Positions 16,264 through 24,448 of a DNA stretch of 64,000 nt are shown here, in pieces (positions within the stretch are counted from its first letter, which is position 1; every line of letters begins with the position of its first letter). The DNA comes from Sphingosinicella sp. BN140058. GTDB taxonomy: Bacteria; Pseudomonadota; Alphaproteobacteria; Sphingomonadales; Sphingomonadaceae. The DNA is taken from contig NZ_CP035501.1 in the NCBI RefSeq assembly GCF_004135585.1, forward strand, positions 793,001 through 857,000, given 5' to 3'. A program made the translations under genes and the position numbers. The notes below the pieces were generated by a model. It saw only the letters and a list, made by a program, of their open reading frames with translations. It did not search any database and was not told the DNA's origin.

Positions 16264-17022
16264 ATGCGCAGGATCGGGCTCATCACGGCCGGGCTTCTGC
16301 TGGCGTGCACCGCGGCGCCCGGCGACTCGAAACCGGCAAACATCGCAGCGGCCGTTGCCGCGAGCGGACGGCCTGCGTCGGCGCGAGAATTGGATCGAAG
16401 CCGCAAACCTGCCGAGGTCTTGCGGTTCCTTGGACTCGAGGAGGGGGACCGTGCGCTCGATCTGTTCGCAGGCACGGGCTATTATACCGAGATCATGGCC
16501 CGCGCGGTCGGGCCGAAGGGCCTCGCGCTGGCCTGGAATCCAGCGAATTTCTCAACCGACAAGAGCCGTGCCGCCTGGGCCGAGCTCAAATCGCGGGTAC
16601 CCAACGCCGGCATCTTTCTCACCCCCGCCAACGCCGTGTCGCTGCCTGCTGATGACTTCGATTTCGTCCTGCTGCACATGGTGTACCACGACACCTATTG
16701 GCAGAGCGAAGAATATAAGTTTCCGCGGATGGATCCGGCCGCCTTTCTCAAGGCGGTCTATGCCGCGACGCGGCCAGGCGGCGCCGTCGGAGTGATCGAT
16801 CACGTCGGTCCGTCCGGCGACACGCGCGATGTGGTCGAGAAGCTGCACCGCATCGATCCGGCCAAGGTTCGCGCCGACTTCGAAGCGGCGGGCTTCGTCT
16901 TCGACGGCGAAAGCAATCTGCTGCACGATGCCGACGACGATCACAGCAAGAACGTGTTCGACCCGGCGATCCGCGGCAAGACCGACCGTTTCGTGTTTCG
17001 CTTCAGGAGGCCGGCAGGTTGA
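16264..17022 (+). CDS. Predicted periplasmic SAM-dependent methyltransferase, lipoprotein (COG4798-like)
   Basis: 252 residues. A lipoprotein signal (MRRIGLITAGLLLAC, lipobox LLAC) precedes a class I methyltransferase fold: ALDLFAGTGYYTEIMARAVG is the SAM-binding motif I, DFDFVLLHMVYHD motif IV, and TRPGGAVGVIDHVG the post-motif strand. The family is known in proteobacteria with an export signal, which is puzzling because SAM is cytoplasmic. ATG 16264 is chosen because GGGGAGGATCATC precedes it and it starts the signal exactly. mtnP follows after 51 bases and consumes methylthioadenosine, another SAM product. Confidence 0.75.
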   Translation: MRRIGLITAGLLLACTAAPGDSKPANIAAAVAASGRPASARELDRSRKPAEVLRFLGLEEGDRALDLFAGTGYYTEIMARAVGPKGLALAWNPANFSTDKSRAAWAELKSRVPNAGIFLTPANAVSLPADDFDFVLLHMVYHDTYWQSEEYKFPRMDPAAFLKAVYAATRPGGAVGVIDHVGPSGDTRDVVEKLHRIDPAKVRADFEAAGFVFDGESNLLHDADDDHSKNVFDPAIRGKTDRFVFRFRRPAG

Positions 17023-17073
17023 TCCAGGGGAACAGCTTGCCGGGAGCCCCTTGCTCGGCCTAGCAGAAGCGTC

Positions 17074-17940
17074 ATGAGCGAATGGACGATCGGCATCATC
17101 GGCGGCTCCGGCCTGTATGAGATGGAGGCACTGGAAGATGCGCAATGGATCGCGGTGGATACGCCGTGGGACGCACCCTCGGACGAGTTGCTGATCGGGC
17201 GATTGTATGGGCATAAATTCGTGTTTCTGCCCCGCCACGGGCGCGGTCACCGGATTCCGCCAGGCGATCTCAACTTCCGTGCCAACATCGATGCCTTGAA
17301 GCGCGCCGGCTGCACCGACGTGGTAGCCATTTCGGCAATCGGCTCGCTCCGCGAAGAGCTGCCGCCCGGCCGGTTCGTCGTCGTCGATCAGTTCATCGAT
17401 CGCACCGTGGGACGGCCTTCCAGTTTCTTCGGACCCGGGCTGGTCGCGCACGTGTCGATGGCGGACCCCACCTGCCCTCGGCTGTCGGCGATGCTCTCAG
17501 ACGCTGCCGAAGCGGCTGGATCGGACGTGACCCGCGGCGGCACCTACCTCGCCATGGAAGGCCCGCAATTCTCCTCCCGTGCAGAAAGCGAGTTGTACCG
17601 GCAATGGGGCTGTGACGTGATCGGAATGACGGCCATGCCCGAAGCGAAGCTCGCCCGCGAAGCGGAACTCCCTTATGCATTGGTCGGCATGGTCACCGAT
17701 TACGATTGCTGGCGCGTCGGCGACAAGCCGGTCGAGGTTGCCGAGATCATCGCACAGCTAATGGCCAATGCCGGACGTGCCCGGACGATGGTCGAACTGT
17801 TCGCCAAAGCGCTGCCGCCCACCCGCGAAGCATCGCCGATCGACACCGTGCTCGATGCGGCCCTGATCACCGCACCTTCGGCACGCGATCCGAAGATGCT
17901 CGCAAGGCTCGACGCCGTCTGTCGGCGGGCGATCGGCTGA
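17074..17940 (+). CDS. mtnP: S-methyl-5'-thioadenosine phosphorylase
   Basis: 288 residues, full length. It splits methylthioadenosine with phosphate into adenine and 5-methylthioribose-1-phosphate, salvaging a by-product of polyamine and quorum-signal synthesis. Motifs: GIIGGSGLYEME (phosphate site), PRHGRGHRIPP, AMEGPQFSSRAESELYR, and GMTAMPEAKLAREAELPYA, all typical of MtnP/PNP family 2. The C-terminal tail after residue 255 is family-normal. It lies alone between the methyltransferase and the NAGGN operon, 148 bases upstream of the latter. Confidence 0.9.
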   Translation: MSEWTIGIIGGSGLYEMEALEDAQWIAVDTPWDAPSDELLIGRLYGHKFVFLPRHGRGHRIPPGDLNFRANIDALKRAGCTDVVAISAIGSLREELPPGRFVVVDQFIDRTVGRPSSFFGPGLVAHVSMADPTCPRLSAMLSDAAEAAGSDVTRGGTYLAMEGPQFSSRAESELYRQWGCDVIGMTAMPEAKLAREAELPYALVGMVTDYDCWRVGDKPVEVAEIIAQLMANAGRARTMVELFAKALPPTREASPIDTVLDAALITAPSARDPKMLARLDAVCRRAIG

Positions 17941-18017
17941 CGTCGACGTGGGAGCTGCCCGGATATCCTCCTAATCTACCTCAACCGGCGGATCGTTTCG
18001 CCGCCATTCCCGTTCAC

Positions 18018-18076
18018 GGATCATTCCTCGCCACAACTTCCCCGGGAAGAATGATCCACATAGTTTCGATATCGAA
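18018..18076 (+). promoter_or_regulatory. Dyad symmetries in front of the NAGGN operon
   Basis: GGATCATTC (18018-18026) and GAATGATCC (18049-18057) form a 9-bp inverted repeat with a 22-base spacer, followed by a perfect 12-bp palindrome TTCGATATCGAA (18065-18076) just 12 bases above the start codon. Position suggests an osmotic-control operator or an mRNA structure covering the ribosome site. Confidence 0.4.
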
Positions 18077-18088
18077 GGCGACCGCCTG

Positions 18089-19867
18089 ATGTGCGGCATT
18101 GCCGGCGAAGTCCGTTTCCGCTCCGGCATCGCCGATGCCTCGGCGGTTGCGACGATGATGCACAGCCAGCGCCGGCGAGGCCCGGATTCCTGCGGGCAGC
18201 TGATGCGCGGGCGAGTCGGCTTCGGGCACCAACGGCTCAAGATCATCGATCTTTCGCAGCGCTCCGCTCAGCCGATGGCGGATCCCGAACTCGGGCTCGA
18301 CCTCGTGTTCAATGGATGCATCTACAATTACCAGCCGCTGCGGCAGGAACTGCAGACGCTCGGCTACCGATTCTTCTCAGGCGGCGACACCGAGGTGATC
18401 CTTAAGGCGTGGCACGCCTGGGGCCCGGACTGCGTCCGGCGGTTCAAGGGCATGTTCGCCTTTGCGATCCACGAGCGCGAGAGCGGTCGAATAATCCTGG
18501 CGCGCGATCGCTTCGGCATCAAACCGCTTTATTATTCGGCGACGCCGGAACGGCTCCGCTTCGCCTCCACTCTGCCCGGGATCGTCGCAGCAGGCGATGT
18601 CGACACCAGTGTCGATCGTGAGGCGCTGCATTTCTACATGAGCTGGCACGCAGTCGTGCCACCGCCCCTCACCATCCTCAAAGGCGTCCGAAAGCTCCCT
18701 CCGGCGACCGTCCGCATCTATGACGAGGACGGCGGGTTCGAAGACCGCCTCTACTGGGATCCGCCATTCGGCCAGCAGGCGGGCGATGCCGGCCGCAGCG
18801 ACGCCGAATGGCAGGAGATGCTGCTCAGCGCGCTGCGTACGGCAGTGGAGCGGCGCATGGTTGCCGATGTGCCCGTCGGCGTCCTGCTGTCCGGCGGCGT
18901 CGATTCCAGCCTGATCGTCGGTCTGCTCGCGGAGATGGGTCAGCACGGCCTCGCCACCTTTTCGATCGGCTTCGAGGAAGCGCATGGCGAGAAAGGCGAC
19001 GAATTCGTCTATTCCGATCTGATCGCCCGCCACTACGGCACCAACCATCACAAGTTGTTCGTGCCGTCGGAAGACCTGCTGCGCGAGCTGCCGGGGGCAA
19101 TCGAGGCGATGGCCGAGCCGATGGTCAGCTATGACAATATCGGGTTCTATCTGCTCTCGCGAGAGGTCGCCAAGCACATCAAGGTTGTCCAGTCCGGCCA
19201 GGGCGCCGACGAGGTGTTCGCGGGCTATCATTGGTATCCGCCGATCGCGGGAGCCGACGATCCCGTCGACCGCTACGCACGTGCCTTTTTCGATCGCGAC
19301 GCGGAGACGCTGAACCGCCATCTCGGCGCGGCGTGGCGGGGCGGCGCCACCGGGCCGCTCGACTTCGTTCGCGATCATTTCGGCCGCGCCGGAGCGGAAG
19401 ATCCTGTTGCGAAGGCTTTGCGGATCGACAGCAATGTCATGCTCGTCGACGATCCGGTGAAACGGGTCGACAACATGACGATGGCGTGGGGTCTCGAGGC
19501 GCGGGTGCCGTTCCTCGATCACGACCTCGCGGAGCTCGCCGCGCGCATTCCGTCAGACTTGAAGCTTGCCGGCGGCGGCAAGGGCATCCTCAAGGAGGTC
19601 GCCCGGAAGGTGATCCCGTCAGAAGTGATCGACCGCCCCAAGGGCTATTTCCCGGTTCCGGCGCTGAAATATATCGACGGGCCCTATCTCGAACTCGTCC
19701 GCGATGCGCTGTCGAGCGCGCCCGCCAGGGAACGCGGGCTGTTCTCCCGGGATTATCTCGACATGCTGTTTGCCGATCCGACCGGTCACATCACGCCGCT
19801 GCGCGGTTCCGAGCTCTGGCAGGTCGGCCTGATCGAGCTTTGGCTGCAGTCGCACGGAGTGGGCTGA
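18089..19867 (+). CDS. asnO: N-acetylglutaminylglutamine amidotransferase (NAGGN biosynthesis)
   Basis: 592 residues, asparagine-synthase-like. It converts the C-terminal carboxyl of N-acetylglutaminylglutamine to the amide, the last step to the osmoprotectant NAGGN. The first residues MCGIAGEV expose the Cys2 nucleophile of a class II glutaminase domain (RRGPDS, LVFNGCIYNY); the synthetase domain begins near 260 with the PP-loop GVLLSGGVDSSLIVG and has GQGADEVFAGYHWYPP and the RVPFLDHDLAELA motif. The neighbours, a GNAT/ATP-grasp fusion and an M42 peptidase, identify the NAGGN trio and distinguish it from AsnB. Its stop overlaps the next start (TGATG). Confidence 0.9.
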   Translation: MCGIAGEVRFRSGIADASAVATMMHSQRRRGPDSCGQLMRGRVGFGHQRLKIIDLSQRSAQPMADPELGLDLVFNGCIYNYQPLRQELQTLGYRFFSGGDTEVILKAWHAWGPDCVRRFKGMFAFAIHERESGRIILARDRFGIKPLYYSATPERLRFASTLPGIVAAGDVDTSVDREALHFYMSWHAVVPPPLTILKGVRKLPPATVRIYDEDGGFEDRLYWDPPFGQQAGDAGRSDAEWQEMLLSALRTAVERRMVADVPVGVLLSGGVDSSLIVGLLAEMGQHGLATFSIGFEEAHGEKGDEFVYSDLIARHYGTNHHKLFVPSEDLLRELPGAIEAMAEPMVSYDNIGFYLLSREVAKHIKVVQSGQGADEVFAGYHWYPPIAGADDPVDRYARAFFDRDAETLNRHLGAAWRGGATGPLDFVRDHFGRAGAEDPVAKALRIDSNVMLVDDPVKRVDNMTMAWGLEARVPFLDHDLAELAARIPSDLKLAGGGKGILKEVARKVIPSEVIDRPKGYFPVPALKYIDGPYLELVRDALSSAPARERGLFSRDYLDMLFADPTGHITPLRGSELWQVGLIELWLQSHGVG

Positions 19868-21624
19868 TGGCCAGCCGCAGCGATGATCGGGCGCGTCCCG
19901 GCCTGTTCCCGTTCCTCAAGAACCCGCACGGACCACAACCGCGGGCGAACGCCCTCGCCGACTGCGGCTGGGGCCGGATCCTGTTCGCGCAGACCTTCGG
20001 GGACGCCGACCATCTTCTCTCCGAGATCCGAACGGAAGGACAGGAGCAGCGCGACATTGCGATGTACGTCAGCGATCCGCACGTCCTGCTCGCGGCCGCA
20101 CCGGCGGAACTCTTCCTGGATCCCTCGCACACCTTCCGGCTGAAGCTCGCTACCTATCGCGCCGCGGACCGGCGCCCCTCGGGCTTCGTGGTGCGCCGTC
20201 TGGTCCCCGATACGGACATAGACGGCGTCAACCGGCTTTATGCTCTGCACAGGATGATCGAAGTCCGTCCGGACTTTTTCGAGCAACAGGCCAATGGCCG
20301 CCTGCTCACCTATTTCGTTGCGGAGGATGAGGAGACTGGAGCCATCATCGGCACGGTCACCGGCATCGACCACGTCTGCGCGTTCGACGATCCGGAGAAA
20401 GGCGCGTCGCTCTGGACCCTCGCCGTCGATCCGCAAACTCCGCATCCCGGAGTCGGCGAAGCTCTGATCCGCTGGCTCGCCGAACATTATATCGCCCGCG
20501 GCGCCGCGACGATGGATCTGTCCGTTCTCCACGACAACAAGGGCGCGATCGCCTTGTACGAAAAGCTCGGCTTTCACCGCCTGCCAGTCTTCGCGGTCAA
20601 GCGCCGCAACGTGATCAACGAGCGGCTGTTCGCCGGCAACGATCCTGCCAAGGCGATGAATCCCTATGCCCGGATCATCATCAACGAGGCGCGGCGCCGC
20701 GGCATCGGAGTGGAGGTGATCGACGCCGATGGCGGTCTGTTCGAGCTGCGCTCCGGCGGCCGCACCATCCGCTGCCGCGAGTCCCTGTCCGATCTGACCA
20801 CCGCGGTGGCGCTGTCGATCTGCGACGACAAGGCGATGACCCGGCGGATCGTCGAGGCTGCCGGGGTGTCGGTGCCCGACGAGATCGAGGCCGACGACCA
20901 GGAAGCCGTTAGGGCGATGCTGGAAAGATATGGATCGCTGGTGGTCAAACCGGCCCGCGGCGAACAGGGCCGCGGCGTCGCCGTCGATCTGGACACGATC
21001 GAAAGCGTCGAACAGGCGATCGGCATCGCGCGGCAGCACAGCGACCGGGTGCTGGTCGAGAGCTTCCACAAGGGCGACGATCTCCGTCTGGTCGTGATCG
21101 GCTTCAAGCTTGTCGCCGCTGCAATCCGTCGCCCGGCGGAGGTCATCGGCAATGGGCGCGACACGGTGCGCCAGCTGATCGAGCGCCAGTCGCGCCGGCG
21201 GGCTGCGGCAACCGGCGGCGAATCCAATATTCCGCTGGATGCCGAGACCGAGCGCTGCGTCGCCAAGGCCGGCTACCGGCTGGACGATGTCCCCGCCGAA
21301 GGTGTTGCCTTCGCTGTCCGCAAGGCCGCGAACCTGCACACCGGCGGTACCATCCACGACGTCACCGAACTGGTCCACCCGCGCCTCGTCGAGGCCGCGA
21401 TCAAAGTGGCGCGTGCGATCGACATTCCGGTGGTCGGAGTCGATTTCATCGTGCCCAACCCCACCGAGCCTGATTACGTTTTCATCGAGGCCAACGAGCG
21501 GCCGGGCCTTGCCAACCACGAGCCTCAGCCCACCGCCGAGCGCTTCATCGACCTGCTGTTCCCGCTGAGCATGCCGGCCGCCGCCCGCGATGTCAGGAGA
21601 GCCGATGCCGCTGCCCAGCATTGA
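19867..21624 (+). CDS. ngg: N-acetylglutaminylglutamine synthetase (GNAT plus ATP-grasp)
   Basis: 585 residues joining an acetyltransferase to a ligase. Residues about 105-245 are GNAT (LWTLAVDPQTPHPGVGEALIRW for acetyl-CoA; NKGAIALYEKLGFHRL); about 290-580 are a cyanophycin-synthetase-like ATP-grasp (LVVKPARGEQGRGVAVDLD; VGVDFIVPN; FIEANERPGLANHEP). Together they acetylate glutamine and join a second glutamine at ATP cost. The frame is open far upstream, but ATG 19867 overlaps the previous stop and starts the family N-terminus. It overlaps the peptidase gene by 20 bases: tight coupling of all three. Confidence 0.9.
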   Translation: MASRSDDRARPGLFPFLKNPHGPQPRANALADCGWGRILFAQTFGDADHLLSEIRTEGQEQRDIAMYVSDPHVLLAAAPAELFLDPSHTFRLKLATYRAADRRPSGFVVRRLVPDTDIDGVNRLYALHRMIEVRPDFFEQQANGRLLTYFVAEDEETGAIIGTVTGIDHVCAFDDPEKGASLWTLAVDPQTPHPGVGEALIRWLAEHYIARGAATMDLSVLHDNKGAIALYEKLGFHRLPVFAVKRRNVINERLFAGNDPAKAMNPYARIIINEARRRGIGVEVIDADGGLFELRSGGRTIRCRESLSDLTTAVALSICDDKAMTRRIVEAAGVSVPDEIEADDQEAVRAMLERYGSLVVKPARGEQGRGVAVDLDTIESVEQAIGIARQHSDRVLVESFHKGDDLRLVVIGFKLVAAAIRRPAEVIGNGRDTVRQLIERQSRRRAAATGGESNIPLDAETERCVAKAGYRLDDVPAEGVAFAVRKAANLHTGGTIHDVTELVHPRLVEAAIKVARAIDIPVVGVDFIVPNPTEPDYVFIEANERPGLANHEPQPTAERFIDLLFPLSMPAAARDVRRADAAAQH

Positions 21625-22756
21625 TTGCGACTATCTCGCCGACCAGTTGCGGCGGCTGCTCGCGATCCCGAGCCCAACCGGCTACACCGATCCCATCGTC
21701 CGCTATCTTTCCGAGGAATTGGAGAGGATGGGGGTGCCCTACTCCGTCACCCGTCGCGGCGCGATCCTCGCCCTGTATCGCGGACGCGAGGTGGAAGGCG
21801 CTCGCGCGATCGTGTCGCATCTCGACACGCTCGGCGCCACCGTGAAGATGATCAAGGACAATGGCCGGCTGGAACTCGTGCCGGTCGGCACCTGGTCGGC
21901 GCGCGCGGCCGAGACCACTCGCTGCACCATCCTCAGCGACGAAGGCGCGTTTCGCGGCACGATCCTGCCCCTCAAGGCATCGGGCCACACCTTCAACGAG
22001 GAAATCGACACACAACCGGTCGGTTGGCAGCATGTCGAGCTTCGCATCGATGCCGATTGCACCGATCGCAAGAGCGTCGAAGCGCTCGGCATCCACATCG
22101 GCGATCATGTTGCGATCGACCCGGGTACCGAATTCCTCGACAACGGCTATATCGTGTCGCGTCATCTGGACGACAAAGCCGGTGTCGCGGCGATGCTCGC
22201 CGCGCTGAAGGCTATGGTCGACGATCGGGTGCGCGTGCCCGTAGACATCCACTTCATCTTCACCATCACCGAGGAGGTCGGATCGGGCGCCTCGGCGGTG
22301 CTGCTCGACAATGTCGTGGCGATGGTGTCGATCGACAACGGCACCACCGCTCCCGGCCAGAACAGTGCCGAATTCGGGGTGACGATCGGCATGGCGGACC
22401 AGGTTGGACCGTTTGATTACCACCTCACCCGCAAGCTCATCCGGCTCTGCGCCGAACACGACATCCGGCACCAGCGCGATGTCTTTCGCTACTATCGCTC
22501 CGACAGTGCGTCGGCCCTCGAAGGCGGCGCCGACGTGCGCACCGCGCTGATCACATTCGGCATCGACGCAAGCCACTCTTACGAGCGGATCCATCTCCAC
22601 GCGCTCAAGTCGATCGCCGAGCTCACCTATCTCTATGCGGCAAGCCCCGTCGAGATCGCGCGCGACATCGAGGAACTGGCGGGTCTCGAAGGCTTCACAG
22701 AGCAACCGACCGATCCCGCCCCGCACAGCCACGACGACCCGTCCGCGCACGGGTGA
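21605..22756 (+). CDS. NAGGN-system M42-family peptidase
   Basis: 383 residues, M42 (glutamyl aminopeptidase/endoglucanase M) metallopeptidase fold. Metal and catalytic residues are visible: H in IVSHLDTLGA, D in RHLDDKAGVAAML, the Glu pair in FTITEEVGSGAS, D in VSIDNGT, and H in DASHSYERIHLHAL. It is the third member of the conserved osmoprotectant trio; its substrate is unproven, perhaps NAGGN turnover or a precursor dipeptide. AGGAGA lies 4-5 bases above ATG 21605; ATG 21590 is in frame but lacks a site. It ends 6 bases before the convergent Crp-type gene. Confidence 0.9.
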   Translation: MPLPSIDCDYLADQLRRLLAIPSPTGYTDPIVRYLSEELERMGVPYSVTRRGAILALYRGREVEGARAIVSHLDTLGATVKMIKDNGRLELVPVGTWSARAAETTRCTILSDEGAFRGTILPLKASGHTFNEEIDTQPVGWQHVELRIDADCTDRKSVEALGIHIGDHVAIDPGTEFLDNGYIVSRHLDDKAGVAAMLAALKAMVDDRVRVPVDIHFIFTITEEVGSGASAVLLDNVVAMVSIDNGTTAPGQNSAEFGVTIGMADQVGPFDYHLTRKLIRLCAEHDIRHQRDVFRYYRSDSASALEGGADVRTALITFGIDASHSYERIHLHALKSIAELTYLYAASPVEIARDIEELAGLEGFTEQPTDPAPHSHDDPSAHG

Positions 22757-22762
22757 GAGCCG

Positions 22763-23296
22763 TCAGACGAAGCAGGCCGGATCCCCTGCGGCGGTGAGCC
22801 GCGGCGAAGGCTCTTCCTGCCCCGCACCTGCGCTGGCGAAGAGTTCATCCTCCTCCTCGTGCACTTCCAGGCGCGCCGGATCATATTGGGCGACGCTGCT
22901 CAGGCGGCGCCAGTCGACGATTCGCATCGTGTCGCCCTCGATCCGGATCACCTGGGAGAGGCTGAGCAGCGCCAGGGTCCGCTTCACCTTGCACAGCGGC
23001 ACATCCAGCGTGCGCGACAGTTCTTGCCTGGGGAGCGGCAGGGACGCGTCCCGGTCCCCCCCATGCCGGCCAAGCTGAAAGCCGAGCTCGCACAGCAGAT
23101 AGGCCAACCGGCCGCGCGTATTGCGCCGCGTGTCGTCCGCACGCTCCGCGGCGGCGGCCGTCGCCAGCGCCGCCTTCACCTTCCACTCCTCGTCCTGGGC
23201 ATCGTTGCGGACGAACAGGAACGGCAGAGCGGACACGGACGAAGGGATGGACGCAGAGAAAGCCGACGAAAAAGGAGACAGAAAGGACGCGTTCAA
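22763..23296 (-). CDS. Crp/Fnr-type HTH protein lacking the sensor domain
   Basis: 177 residues. Residues about 60-130 match the Crp/Fnr winged helix: RGRLAYLLCELGFQLGRHG, LPLPRQELSRTLDVPLCKVKRTLALLSLSQVIRIEGDTMRIVDWRRL. The usual 130-residue cyclic-nucleotide-like sensor is absent: only about 55 residues precede, partly Ser/Phe-rich. The C-terminal 45 residues are acidic and unassigned. Start TTG 23296 has GGAGAACCGGG above; an internal start is possible. It faces the NAGGN operon end to end and lies downstream of the glutaminase gene, so it could regulate either; a decayed regulator is the alternative. Confidence 0.6.
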   Translation of the reverse strand: MNASFLSPFSSAFSASIPSSVSALPFLFVRNDAQDEEWKVKAALATAAAAERADDTRRNTRGRLAYLLCELGFQLGRHGGDRDASLPLPRQELSRTLDVPLCKVKRTLALLSLSQVIRIEGDTMRIVDWRRLSSVAQYDPARLEVHEEEDELFASAGAGQEEPSPRLTAAGDPACFV

Positions 23297-23412
23297 CCCG
23301 GTTCTCCGAAGCGGCGGCCACTCCAGGCCGGCTGTTTATTCTTCGGGATCAACACTTTGGAGAGGCCGCGCGTTCCTTGCTATCAGATTAACAAGGATCA
23401 AGCTGATCGGAG

Positions 23413-24336
23413 TCAGACGAAGATCGACCACCCTGTTCGCTCGACCAGTCGCTCGAGCGCGACCGCCCCCACCAGCGAAGTTCCGGCATCGTTGAGGCCT
23501 GGCGACCACACGGACACCACTCCGACCCGCGGTACGATCGCGAGGATCGCTCCGCTGACCGCGCTCTTCCCGGGCAGGCCGACGCGGAAGGCGAAATCGC
23601 CGCTATTGTCATAGTGGCCGCTGGTCAGCATGAGTGCGTTGATGCGACGCGCCCGCGAAGGCGTGCAGACCACTTCCCCCTTCACCGGATCGACACCGTC
23701 GAACGCGAGGAACAGGCCGGCCTGGGCAAGCTGGCGGCAGCTCATCGCGACCGAACACTGGCGGTAGTAAAGGGAGAGGACTTCTTCCGGCGGGTTGGAA
23801 AGATTTCCGAACGCCGCCACGAAGTGAGCGAGGCTGCGGTTGAACGCACCCGCGCGTGATTCCGACATCGCGATCGACTCGTCGATGCCGATGTCGGACG
23901 CGCCCGATCGCGTGCGCAGGAATTCGAGCAGTTCGGCGCAGGCCTCCTCGCGTCCGCGACGGCCGATCAGCTGGTCGCAGACCACCAGGGCGCCGGAACT
24001 GGTCAGCGGGTTGCGCGGCTTCCCCTTCTCGATCTCGAGCTGGATGATCGAGTTCACCGGGGATCCCGCCGGTTCGCGGCCGACGTGGTTCCACAAGGCC
24101 GATTTCACATGGTGTAGGGCAAGCGCGAGGCTGAAGACGTAGGAGAGGCTCTGGATGGTGAAGGCCTCCTCGCCATCACCCGCGACGAAGGTCGAACCAT
24201 CCTCGAGCGCGATCGCCATGCCGAACTTGTGCGGATCCGCCTGGGCGAGCACGGGAATATAGGACGCGACCTTGCCGGTTCCGCGATAGGCGTGAACGTC
24301 GCTCAGAACGTCTTCGATCAGCGCTTGATAGTCCAT
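23413..24336 (-). CDS. glsA: Glutaminase family protein with altered SxxK motif
   Basis: 307 residues, the normal length of bacterial GlsA-type glutaminases (glutamine to glutamate plus ammonia, beta-lactamase-like fold). Recognisable segments: KVASYIPVLAQADP, FTIQSLSYVFSLALAL, GKPRNPLTSSGALVV, DESIAMSESRAGAFNRSLA, YYRQCSV, and MLTSGHYDNSGDFAFRVGLPGKSAVSGAI. In the family the nucleophile is Ser of S-x-x-K (usually QSISK); here it reads S63-L-S-Y66, the codon being TAC, so the catalytic lysine is tyrosine. All other segments look intact. AGGAGACGAGG precedes the ATG. It faces the NAGGN genes, which use glutamine. Confidence 0.85.
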   Translation of the reverse strand: MDYQALIEDVLSDVHAYRGTGKVASYIPVLAQADPHKFGMAIALEDGSTFVAGDGEEAFTIQSLSYVFSLALALHHVKSALWNHVGREPAGSPVNSIIQLEIEKGKPRNPLTSSGALVVCDQLIGRRGREEACAELLEFLRTRSGASDIGIDESIAMSESRAGAFNRSLAHFVAAFGNLSNPPEEVLSLYYRQCSVAMSCRQLAQAGLFLAFDGVDPVKGEVVCTPSRARRINALMLTSGHYDNSGDFAFRVGLPGKSAVSGAILAIVPRVGVVSVWSPGLNDAGTSLVGAVALERLVERTGWSIFV

Positions 24337-24448
24337 CCTCGTCTCCTGGAAGCTTCACGTTCAGGCAACGCCCACCCGTCCACGCCGCTCCGCCGGCGGA
24401 ATGTTCCCGACCCGGAATGGCAACAGCCCGTCCTGCACATGGCAGCGC

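Noticed and set aside
19231-19866. In-frame 212-codon extension at the start of the NAGGN synthetase
   Set aside because: It overlaps the amidotransferase coding region and is Arg-rich noise. The ATG at 19867 overlaps the upstream stop and gives the family N-terminus.
19786-21621. 611-codon minus-strand frame
   Set aside because: Antisense to the NAGGN synthetase; composition typical of the complement of a high-GC gene.
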